Source: Bradyrhizobium sp. NP1
Lineage (GTDB): Bacteria; Pseudomonadota; Alphaproteobacteria; Rhizobiales; Xanthobacteraceae
NCBI RefSeq assembly: GCF_030378205.1
Contig: NZ_CP127385.1
Coordinates: 5,682,001 to 5,746,000, forward strand
Length of the DNA: 64,000 bases
Direction: 5' to 3'
Shown: one piece after another, positions 1-6,966 of the stretch
Position numbering within the stretch: the stretch's first letter is position 1
How the letters are laid out: every line of letters begins with the position of its first letter
Notes under the pieces: model-generated
What the model saw: the letters and a program-made list of their open reading frames with translations, nothing else
Database searches by the model: none
What the model was told of the DNA's origin: nothing
Translations under genes and position numbers: made by a program

Positions 1-575
1 GAAGCCTTCATGCTAGTGGCGGGATTAATGAGGTCCGCCACCAATTTCGGCGTGTCGCCTGCATATTGGCCCAGACCTAATGGATCAGAGCCTTGTCCGA
101 ACAGTTGGGGATGAGCAAGATAATAAGCCAAGGCCTGCATCGCCGTGCCGACCTGGATATGCGCAACACCAAGATCGTTCAGCGTTGTATTGTTGAAACG
201 ATTGAAGAGACCGCCAATTCCCGCACCTAGCGTGTTGGCCAAACCTTTACGCTGGACGTCGTTCAAATTGTCAACGTAATCCTGATTGGTAAGCGGCCTT
301 GCCGGAGCTCCATCGATTCCCGCATAGAGTGTTCCGTACAAGGCTTCGACATTGGCAACACCATGGAGCGCATCGGCGAGCACCTTTGAATGAAGAATGT
401 TGTAGTCGCCAGAGGCGTCCTTGTTCATCTCGCGCGCAATCGCCCCTGCGATAGCCAAGGGTGATACGCCGGCGGCGTCGGCCGCCGCCGCAATCAACGG
501 CCCGAAAGCCTGAATCTTCGACAAAACGTCCTTGTTCAGTGGCGTAATTGGCTTGCCGCCATCTTTACCATCCAT
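1..575 (-). CDS. Lysozyme-like (muramidase-type) protein, C-terminus cut by window edge
   Basis: Open reading frame on the minus strand starting at ATG 575-573 behind AAAGAGG and still open at base 1, so at least 191 residues. No signal peptide is seen. An early helical stretch ends in AIAREMN (possible catalytic Glu) and a later motif DLGVAHIQVGTA resembles the Glu...GxxQI(N) layout of lysozyme/transglycosylase folds. It is homologous to the protein at 1486-2724: both share AIxxEM, D(L/V)GxxxIxxGTA, YLxxP, DPLGLxxY and a VADL...TS segment. It lies 25 bp downstream of the membrane protein at 601-1236 and is probably co-transcribed with it. Seen: the motifs and paralogy. Inferred: peptidoglycan cleavage; the family was not identified with certainty. 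Confidence 0.75.
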   Translation of the reverse strand, partial: MDGKDGGKPITPLNKDVLSKIQAFGPLIAAAADAAGVSPLAIAGAIAREMNKDASGDYNILHSKVLADALHGVANVEALYGTLYAGIDGAPARPLTNQDYVDNLNDVQRKGLANTLGAGIGGLFNRFNNTTLNDLGVAHIQVGTAMQALAYYLAHPQLFGQGSDPLGLGQYAGDTPKLVADLINPATSMKA

Positions 576-600
576 CGCTAACCTCTTTAAAAACGTGTGA

Positions 601-1236
601 CTACTGTCCGCCCTGCGCCTTCTTCATCGCGAGCAGACCATCGATCGAGATTTCCTTATCGTCGGGAAGCCTGAATGGAGCTGCTTTTCGCAAGTCAAAG
701 ACGTTGCCGGCTCTATATTCAGGAAGGGCATGACTGTAAGGAAATAGCCCACCCAGATATTCGACAAAACGACACTGCTCCCGCTGTCGCGTATCGAAGA
801 GCGTGCCGTAATAATGAATGCAGAATTCTTGCACCGGCGCGATGCGCCACCGGCCGTTGAACGTCATCGGAAACAGGTACCAATTCGTCCACCAGATTCC
901 TTCCGTCAGATCGAGACGAGGTCCTGTCCAAAGAACAAAACGGTGCGAGGCGCCGAAATAAAAAACTGAATTTCCTGCCGATGGATGAGAAAATAAAATC
1001 GTTGCATTCGAGAGATAAGACTCGATCTCGTCGGCGGTTACAAACTTCCTGGCAAAATGGCGCTCCGCATTCGCGGGAAGGTACCAGTCAGACAAACGAG
1101 TCTCTTCGACAGACAGAATCTTCTCTGACAGATAGACGTAGCCCCAAACGCAAAGAATGACACCGATAACGATGAATGCCCACTTCCGGATTTTCCGACG
1201 AGGAGGTTCAGCGTGCGTCTCAGCAACTTCTGTCAT
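601..1236 (-). CDS. Single-pass membrane protein with periplasmic domain, unknown function
   Basis: 211 residues if translation starts at ATG 1236 (AAGGCAG upstream); an ATG 42 bp further up has no ribosome binding site. A basic cytoplasmic tail (PPRRKIRK) precedes one transmembrane helix at about residues 19-37 (WAFIVIGVILCVWGYVY), leaving a ~170-residue domain, rich in aromatics, outside the inner membrane (positive-inside rule). No family recognised. It sits directly upstream of the lysozyme-like gene at 1-575, 25 bp apart on the same strand. An inner-membrane protein with a periplasmic domain next to a putative muramidase is the arrangement expected of an immunity or chaperone partner, but this is inference from position only. 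Confidence 0.7.
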   Translation of the reverse strand: MTEVAETHAEPPRRKIRKWAFIVIGVILCVWGYVYLSEKILSVEETRLSDWYLPANAERHFARKFVTADEIESYLSNATILFSHPSAGNSVFYFGASHRFVLWTGPRLDLTEGIWWTNWYLFPMTFNGRWRIAPVQEFCIHYYGTLFDTRQREQCRFVEYLGGLFPYSHALPEYRAGNVFDLRKAAPFRLPDDKEISIDGLLAMKKAQGGQ

Positions 1237-1252
1237 AGCGACTGCCTTGTGC

Positions 1253-1760
1253 CCTCCGACCAACCTAGAGGCGAACATTTGATATTAGAACATATCAAGA
1301 ACACAATCAAGCGTGGCGATGAGATCAGACAGGCGGTCATCAACGCTTCCTAAAACAATGTGCGGCAGATCGCGATTGATGCGATCGTTTCGGGCGCGGA
1401 CCCATATCCCCTGAAAATGCGGGGGCCGCATGCGGCGGCGGGCGAAAACGCCGTGCCGCCGGCCGGGCGCGTTCGCGCGCGCCGGCTAGACCATTTCCGG
1501 TTCTGATCGAATCAGAACCGATGCTCGAGATTCTTGTTTTGACGCGCTTTCTTCACGCGAACCGGCACCCACTTCGCTCGAAAACGCTATAGCTCGCTGC
1601 GCCCCGTTCGCTCGACACGCCGGCATCACGCGGGATCGTTCGAGCGAACGGAACGCCATTTGGAAGAGAGGTTCGGACGGCGGCGCGCTTTTCCGGCGCG
1701 CGTGGCGACGTGCTTTGCGGAGATGTGGCGCCGTGACGTGCGGGCCACCGTCCGACTGAC
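1253..1760. repeat. Long intergenic repeat, copy A (~508 bp)
   Basis: Nearly the same sequence recurs at 5739-6250 (copy C), and its left half at 3652-3857 (copy B). Landmarks in order: the ATATCAAGAAC-type left part, a GCGATCGTTTCGGGCGCG block, a GC-rich CGCGTTCGCGCGCG block, a large imperfect palindrome at 1486-1529 built on CGGTTCTGAT / ATCAGAACCG, then TCTTGTTTTGACGCG, a TCGTTCGAGCGAACG palindrome and a right end near CCGTCCGACT. The left end lies about 17 bp before the start codon at 1236, and the right part is read as the C-terminus of the gene at 1486-2724. The palindromes suggest a non-autonomous element or structured-RNA repeat; no transposase is encoded. Confidence 0.8.
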
Positions 1761-2724
1761 GGTGCGACGTCGGCTCGATGACATTGCCAGCACCTGATAC
1801 GGTCGTCCGTCCCGCATTCGGATCGAACGACGCGCTCTGCACGCCCGATGCGGCATCGGGAGGCGCCTCAAAGTCTCCAGAGTTCAACAGGGAGTTGATG
1901 GAAAAGAAATTGCGATGGGAATATTTGCCGCCAGCAAGACGGTTTGGATCAGGCAAGACGCTGCCAGGGCCCCCTGCGACTCCTATTGGAAAGAACGAAC
2001 GAAACCTGGCTTCGCCCATTTTGTAGAAGGCGCCGAGCAGTCCAGCCTGCGTTTGCAGGTCGGAGACATCCTTTGGATCGGTAAACGCTGAACCGTAGAG
2101 ACCATCGAGATATTGATAGCCGCGCGCGACGTTTAACATCGCCATCGCAGATGTCAGAGGACTATCCAGACTCTCGAGGTCCGCGACGAACTTTTTGAAG
2201 TCAATGTGCTCAGCGCCGATAGGTCCCGAGGTCGCGCCGGAGGGATTCAGCAGATATTTCCGAAGCCCAAGCGGATCGTTCGCATAGGAGGGGTTGTTCA
2301 GATAGCCCAGCAGATAATTTGATGCCGTCCCGAGATTGATGTTGCCGGGCCCGACGTCGATAGACATCGGATTAGACAACTTTCTCGCGTCGAATACTGG
2401 ATTAAGTAATCCAAGTGGGCCACTCCGGTTGAGAGAACCATCCAGTATCTGGGGAAGAGAATCATTAAATCTGCGAGCGAAATACTCATTGCTGAACTGC
2501 GATGATACTAACCAATCAAGAAACGCGTCCGTTGCCGTCATGCGGCCGTCGGCTGAGTGGACGTTTCTCATTTCCTCCGATATAGCGCTCGCCGCAGCAT
2601 GTGCAACCTGGTCAGGCAAGCCGAGCGCCTGCGCGTGCCTCAAAAATTCTCTGCCGTGCTGGGCGATGTAGCTCAACACAAACTGATTGGCGGGAGTGGG
2701 ATCATACGGGCCGAATGACGCCAT
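1486..2724 (-). CDS. Lysozyme-like protein paralogue with a repeat-encoded C-terminal tail
   Basis: 412 residues from ATG 2724, chosen because CAGGAGACAG lies just upstream; the frame is open further 5' but without a start signal. No signal peptide or membrane helix. Motifs shared with the protein at 1-575: AISEEMRN, DVGPGNINLGTA, YLNNP, NDPLGLRKY and FVADLESLDSPLTS, so both belong to one family with a plausible catalytic Glu. The last ~85 residues (from about SDGGPHVTAPHLRKARRHARR) are encoded by intergenic repeat copy A; the same peptide can be read from copy C where no gene exists. The native stop codon was therefore probably lost or replaced by repeat insertion, and the tail is unlikely to be functional. 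Enzyme role is inferred. Confidence 0.7.
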   Translation of the reverse strand: MASFGPYDPTPANQFVLSYIAQHGREFLRHAQALGLPDQVAHAAASAISEEMRNVHSADGRMTATDAFLDWLVSSQFSNEYFARRFNDSLPQILDGSLNRSGPLGLLNPVFDARKLSNPMSIDVGPGNINLGTASNYLLGYLNNPSYANDPLGLRKYLLNPSGATSGPIGAEHIDFKKFVADLESLDSPLTSAMAMLNVARGYQYLDGLYGSAFTDPKDVSDLQTQAGLLGAFYKMGEARFRSFFPIGVAGGPGSVLPDPNRLAGGKYSHRNFFSINSLLNSGDFEAPPDAASGVQSASFDPNAGRTTVSGAGNVIEPTSHRQSDGGPHVTAPHLRKARRHARRKSAPPSEPLFQMAFRSLERSRVMPACRANGAQRAIAFSSEVGAGSREESASKQESRASVLIRSEPEMV

Positions 2725-3148
2725 TTGCTGTCTCCTGAAAAATTGCTGTTGACGTGCTCTGACGAGGGAGCGCTGGGGCTTCCATGTCGGCACAAATCGT
2801 TCTCGGGCGAGCCGGAATCCGCGGCGCCTGGATATGCACCAGCGCTCGGCGGCGGGCTTGCGCGCAGAAAGCGGAGATAAGGATCGAACCGGCCGCGTGG
2901 TGCCGAAGCGGCCACCGTCCACAAACGCAGGCGGCGTCTATTGGATTCGTCAAATGAGATCGACGGCGGCCGCGTTCGGGGCAACGTGGTCGAAAGCCCG
3001 GGGCGTGAGAACGTGACGGCTGCTCTCGATTCACAGGGCAGCCGCGCTTGTGCTAAATATTTGTCGGCCGGAACATGGTCTTTCGTCCGGTGGCGAACAG
3101 CCTTGCTCCCTTATACGGGAGCTGCTCGGCCTGAACGAATGGGCACCT
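2725..3148. other. Intergenic region between divergent genes
   Basis: 424 bp without a convincing gene; open frames on both strands here have no start signals and mutually exclude each other. The right part (from about 2990) is similar to the sequence before the paralogous gene at 4123 (shared CTTTCGTCCG, GTGCTaA and GAACGAATrGG blocks), so it belongs to the duplicated unit that carries the 145-residue membrane protein. It must hold the promoters of both neighbours; no -35/-10 pair stood out. Confidence 0.5.
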
Positions 3149-3586
3149 ATGGAGAGCATCGCAAGATTCCTGCTGCCCGTTGACCCCGAAGACTTTCTGT
3201 TGAGAGCTTTGGCAGCGCTTGCAGTTCTCTTCCTGTTTGCCTGGCTTATCCTCAGAGGATGGTCGACCCGGTCTGGCATAAGGTCACCCGGATTCTCGCC
3301 CGCAGTCACGGCTGCCTTGTTTGCTCCTGTTCTCCTCGTCGTCTCCCTCATAGTTTTGGCATCACAAAGATTCGAACATACGGTTTCTACCTATGCCTTG
3401 GTTATCTTCTTCTACGCCCTGTTCTTCGCGCCAACCTTCCTTCTACTGCTCCCGGCCGGCATCGCGTCCATCGTCATGGCCCGGCGAAAGAAGCCCATTT
3501 CAAATTGGAAATTGTGGCTCGTGCTCGCGACGTGGTTTATCTCGTCCTGGTTATGGCTTGCGGCATTGTTAGGCACAGCTCACTGA
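3149..3586 (+). CDS. Small polytopic membrane protein, tandem copy 1
   Basis: 145 residues from ATG 3149. This start is chosen because it aligns with the start of the paralogue at 4123 and gives exactly equal length; the frame is open 99 bp further up. About four hydrophobic segments can be seen (residues ~20-38, ~52-72, ~76-104 and ~120-140). The strongly conserved end carries GIASIVMARRKKPISNWKLWLVLATW, which suggests a cytoplasmic basic loop between the last two helices. No known family recognised and no catalytic motif. It differs from copy 2 mainly in the loop around residues 44-70. Function unknown. Confidence 0.75.
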   Translation: MESIARFLLPVDPEDFLLRALAALAVLFLFAWLILRGWSTRSGIRSPGFSPAVTAALFAPVLLVVSLIVLASQRFEHTVSTYALVIFFYALFFAPTFLLLLPAGIASIVMARRKKPISNWKLWLVLATWFISSWLWLAALLGTAH

Positions 3587-4122
3587 ACAGTTGCCGCGTA
3601 CAGAGCGCACGAATCGCGATTCGCTCGGTCCAATAATTGCAATCGCGTTCGAGCACCGGCGAGAGCGGAAACGCGGTCATCAGCGTCCCCAAAAGCAATT
3701 TGCGGCAGATCGCGGAGATGGCGCGATCGTTTCGGGCGCGAACCCATATCCCCTGACAATGCGGGGGCCGCGTGCGGCGGGGGCTTCAAGGCCGCGCCGC
3801 GAGCCAGGCGCGTTCGCGCGCGCGGCTAGAGCATTTCCGGTCCTGATTGGATCAGAAAAGAACGATCAGCGACGATAAGCGCGAGCTGTGCCTACCGAAT
3901 TCTTCAAACGAAATCAGCGGTGGTCTGGTTCGCGCAATAGCGGGAGAAAGGACGGAAGAACGCGCCGGCGGCTTTCAACTTACAGACCAGCCGTGCTTAT
4001 GCTAAAATCTATCGGTCGAGGCATCGAGCGGAAATGATCTTTCGTCCGACGGCAGCTCGGAGCGGCTTACTGCCTTGTACGGGGAAGAAGCCGCTTGGTC
4101 CGCGCGAAACGAATAGGGCGCT
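3587..4122. other. Intergenic region between the tandem membrane-protein genes
   Basis: 536 bp without a gene. It holds repeat copy B (3652-3857) and then, from about 3925, sequence similar to 2990-3148, i.e. the 5' flank of the duplicated unit. A few short frames run through it but none has a ribosome binding site or a recognisable product. Confidence 0.5.
3652..3857. repeat. Long intergenic repeat, copy B (left half only)
   Basis: Matches the left ~200 bp of copies A and C (GCGGCAGATCGCGG, GCGATCGTTTCGGGCGCG, CCATATCCC, CGCGTTCGCGCGCG, then AGAGCATTTCCGG) and stops inside the large palindrome, after GATCAGAA at about 3857, where the sequence becomes unrelated. It lies between the two tandem membrane-protein genes. 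The break at the palindrome centre hints that the palindrome is a recombination or excision point, or that the right half was lost later. Confidence 0.75.
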
Positions 4123-4560
4123 ATGATAGATATTGCGAGTTTTTTGCTGCCCACCGACCCCGACGCTTTTCTTCTCAGACTGTTGTCGGCACTTGCCGTC
4201 TTCTTCCTCTTTGCGTGGCTTATCCTCAGACGATGGACGAACCGGTCGGGCATAGGTGAAAGTGGATTCTCGCCCGCCGTCTCGGCTGCCCTTTTCGCCC
4301 CTGCTCTCCTCGTCGTCTACTTCATAATTTTGGTATCATTCGGACTCGAACATAGAGTGTCCGCTTATGCCTTTGTTGTGTTCTTCTTCGGCCTTCTGTT
4401 CGCGCCGACCTTCCTTCTGCTGCTCCCAGTCGGCATCGCGTCCATCGTCATGGCCCGGCGAAAGAAGCCCATTTCAAATTGGAAGCTGTGGCTTGTGCTC
4501 GCGACGTGGTTATTGTCGTCGTGGGGACTGCTTGCGGCATTTTTTAGTCAAGGTCACTGA
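4123..4560 (+). CDS. Small polytopic membrane protein, tandem copy 2
   Basis: 145 residues, the same length as the protein at 3149-3586 and clearly homologous along its whole length, with near identity over the last ~60 residues (APTFLLLLP, GIASIVMARRKKPISNWKLWL). About four membrane segments. The ATG lies after AATAGGGCGCT, a weak ribosome binding site. The two copies and their 5' flanks arose by direct duplication of a ~0.6 kb unit; divergence is highest in the external loop and at the extreme C-terminus. Function unknown; it could be a partner of the neighbouring lysozyme-like or exported proteins, but nothing in the sequence proves it. Confidence 0.8.
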   Translation: MIDIASFLLPTDPDAFLLRLLSALAVFFLFAWLILRRWTNRSGIGESGFSPAVSAALFAPALLVVYFIILVSFGLEHRVSAYAFVVFFFGLLFAPTFLLLLPVGIASIVMARRKKPISNWKLWLVLATWLLSSWGLLAAFFSQGH

Positions 4561-4636
4561 GCCGTGACCGCGTGCTGAGTACGCGCACCGTTCTGGTCGA
4601 GCGGTCGGGGTCCGACTTTGTGCGAAAGACCGGCTT

Positions 4637-5717
4637 TCACTCCTGTCGTGTAAAATTCGCTATGTAGATTCTTGCGCGCACATCCGAGCAGGTTTCCCCG
4701 ACCAAAGCGCTCGCGATGGCTTCCGCCAGCGTTCGCATTTCAGGGAGAGTAGCCACGGGCTGCTCGTCCGAATAAACGACGAGCCAATTGTCATCACCGA
4801 AATATTGTCGGGTACAGGCGATGCTGTTCGCCAAATGATCGGGAACGATGCCAGGCATCTTCACCTCCGGGTGATAGTGAGAATCGCAAAGGTCCCGGAG
4901 TACGGGATTTGCAATGTCCTTGCTAACCGAATAGCCTTGGTCGATCAGCAGTATCGCTTTGTGCCCCCTTCCACTACGAGCAATGTCTAATTGCTGGATC
5001 ATGGGCCCTGGACGAACCTTGCAGACATGTGGTGGACCAACGTCATTCTGAACGGCGGCAGACGCACCCGAAGCACCTGCCAGCCGCGCCACAACGCTTT
5101 GGTACCAAGCTAGAAAATCGTCGTACCTGACGCCTGCATAGTCACCTTCGTTCAAACTGAGGATGAGCTTCTCTGGCGTTCCACTCGCGTAGAGCTCGCG
5201 ATAGGCCTCCACGATTGCCGGCTGTAGACCTAGCGACAGATATATCGGCCGCCAGGTATTCCACCGTTTTGCCGCGCACGATTGAATCGACGATGTTATG
5301 AAATTCCAGCTCATCGACAGGATCAGCCTTGAGAATATTCGAAGCCAAGCGAGCACAATGAGCGAGAAGGCATTCATCGACCGTGACATTCAAGCTGTCC
5401 GAATCGAGAACCATGATGGAATTCGGTTCGATATCAGGATCGAAGCTGCAATTACGATCGCTGGACGACAATTTCTCGGTCAGAACTCTGCCAAGAATGA
5501 TCTCATTGAGAAATCGACTGCGAAGATCGAATGACGATTTTTTCGGTTCGGCAAAGATTCGCGACGAAAGGTTGGGGCCGGTCTTGGGACGAACGTAAAA
5601 CAAACCTTGGCTATCCCCCGCCACGTCGCAGGCGGCAGGTTCGGCGACAGCGACCACGGAAATGGAGATCATGCCGGCCACAAGAAGTGAGAGCAAACTT
5701 GAACGGAACACGATCAC
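4637..5717 (-). pseudogene. Exported protein of unknown function, split by a frameshift
   Basis: GTG 5717 (GCGAGGG upstream) opens a frame with a clear signal peptide (LLSLLVAGMISISVVAVAEPA) whose product reads well to about residue 160 (GKTVEYLAADI). The continuation (LSLGLQPAIVEAYRELYASG ...) lies in another frame that runs to 4637. The total span of 1081 bp is 3n+1, so one extra base near 5235-5255, next to an ATATAT run, explains the split; the restored protein would have about 359 residues. The second half is well-formed (DQGYSVSKDIANP, FGDDNWLVVYSDEQPVA), so the damage is recent or is a sequence error. No family recognised. Its 5' flank is repeat copy C, as copy A flanks the gene at 601-1236. 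Confidence 0.7.
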
Positions 5718-5738
5718 CCCTCGCTTGTCCTAATAGGT

Positions 5739-6250
5739 CCTCCAAGCAACTTGGAGGCGAATGTCGTACGCTAGAACCTATCAAGAACGACATCAATCGT
5801 GGCGAGCGCGGGCGAGATCGAACGAGCGGTCATCGACGTCCCCAAAAGAAAATGTGTGCGGCAGATCGCGGACGGCGCGATCGTTTCGGGCGCGAACCCA
5901 TATCCCTGAAAATGCAGGGGCCGCGTGCGGAGCGGCTTGACGGCCGCGCCGCGGGCCAGACGCGTTCGCGCGCGCCGGCTAGAGCATTTCCGGTTCTGAT
6001 TGAATCAGAACCGATGCTCTAGTTTCTTGTTTTGACGCGTTTTCTTCACGCGAACCGGCACCCATTTCGCTCGAAAACGCTATAGCTCGCTGCGCTCCGT
6101 TCGCTCGACACGCCGGCATCACGCGCGATCGTTCGAGCGAACGGAACGCCATTTGGAAGAGGTTCGGACGGCGGCGCGCTTTTCCGGCGCGCGTGGCGAC
6201 GTGCTTTTTCGGAGATGTGGCGCCGTGACGTGCGGGACGCCGTCCGATTG
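5739..6250. repeat. Long intergenic repeat, copy C (~512 bp)
   Basis: Full-length relative of copy A (1253-1760) with few differences. It contains the nearly perfect palindrome at 5979-6022 (arms on CTAGAGCAT and CGGTTCTGATT), the TCGTTCGAGCGAACG inverted repeat and the same right end (CCGTCCGATT). Left end is ~22 bp before the GTG start at 5717, again directly upstream of a minus-strand gene for a membrane or exported protein. It carries an open frame equivalent to the C-terminal tail of the 1486-2724 protein. No transposase is present, so mobility, if any, would need help in trans. Confidence 0.8.
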
Positions 6251-6260
6251 GCGAAAACAA

Positions 6261-6291
6261 AAAGCCCGCTGCCGTTTCCGGCCGCGGGCTT
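6261..6291. repeat. Short hairpin repeat (AAGCCCGC ... GCGGGCTT), copy 1
   Basis: Inverted repeat AAGCCCGC/GCGGGCTT with a GC-rich loop, directly after repeat copy C. The A-rich 5' side (GAAAACAAAAAG) would give a U-rich tail on the minus strand, so it may act as a terminator for minus-strand transcription. Two related hairpins follow at 6406-6436 and 6778-6806. Confidence 0.6.
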
Positions 6292-6401
6292 AAGAAATCC
6301 TTGACGATGGCAAAGTGCCAGTGGCCTGTCCGGTGTTCAAACCTCGTTCGGATTGACTTAAATGCGAAATGGGATCGCCTCGACGGACAGGATCGGCAGA
6401 C

Positions 6402-6491
6402 AAGAAAGCCCGCGCCGAATGCTCGGTTGCGGGCTTGTTTACCAATTTCTGCGAGGATGCAGCTATGCCCCTGATTTGCCCGACGCGTCAA
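6402..6491. repeat. Hairpin plus TGATTTGCCCGACG repeat unit, copy 2
   Basis: The hairpin AAGCCCGC (6406-6413) / GCGGGCTT (6429-6436) is followed 36 bp later by TGATTTGCCCGACG (6472-6485). The same pair of elements occurs at 6778-6844, so this is a composite intergenic repeat rather than a simple terminator. The stretch 5718-6587 holds only repeat copy C and these hairpins; no gene is seen in it. Confidence 0.65.
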
Positions 6492-6587
6492 GGGCACAAT
6501 TTCTATTGCGAAGACGAAAGGAAATGATCCGGATCGGTCGGCGGCTGTCGTTCGCTACGGCCGAAATCCATCGGATGAGGAGATAGC

Positions 6588-6773
6588 ATGTATTTCGTCG
6601 CTGTCGTCTTGGTCGTGCTGTCAGCGCTGTTCTATGCCGCGGGTCATCACGAGATCGGCTCGCTCGGCACCACGATGTGCCGCTATGGCGACTCGTTCTG
6701 CGACAATCCGTTCCTGGTGCTTGTCGGCGCCGCCCTCGCCGCGGCCTGGGGCAAGTTCGTCAGCATCCGCTAA
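6588..6773 (+). CDS. Small membrane protein, 61 residues
   Basis: ATG 6588 follows GATGAGGAGATAGC, a strong ribosome binding site, which supports a real gene despite its size. Two hydrophobic segments (residues 2-18 and ~42-58) flank a short loop with two cysteines (CRYGDSFCDNP), which could form a disulfide if the loop faces the periplasm. Stands alone between two hairpin repeats; the second (6778-6806) begins just after the stop and may end its transcript. Function not recognised. Confidence 0.75.
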   Translation: MYFVAVVLVVLSALFYAAGHHEIGSLGTTMCRYGDSFCDNPFLVLVGAALAAAWGKFVSIR

Positions 6774-6850
6774 GCAAAAGCCCGCCCCCGTTTCCGGTGC
6801 GGGCTTGTTGCGACAATTCCGGTATGCGCCTGATTTGCCCGACGAGTCGA
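6774..6850. repeat. Hairpin plus TGATTTGCCCGACG repeat unit, copy 3
   Basis: AAGCCCGC (6778-6785) and GCGGGCTT (6799-6806) form a stem, then TTGTTGCG and TGATTTGCCCGACG (6831-6844). It is the same composite repeat as 6402-6491. The stem begins 5 bp after the stop codon of the 61-residue gene and the trailing TTGTTG is weakly U-rich, so it may also serve as that gene's terminator. Confidence 0.65.
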
Positions 6851-6966
6851 ATCGCCTTTGTCACGGCTCGGCCGCGGCTGACCCTGGAACTTTCAGCGCG
6901 CAGAAGACTTGGATCGAGAACACGGAGGCGCGATACCGGAATGGACCTGATCCGACCTTGAACAGA

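Noticed and set aside
5979..6497. 172-residue open frame in repeat copy C
   Set aside because: It is the repeat read in the same frame that forms the tail of the 1486-2724 protein; no independent start signal.
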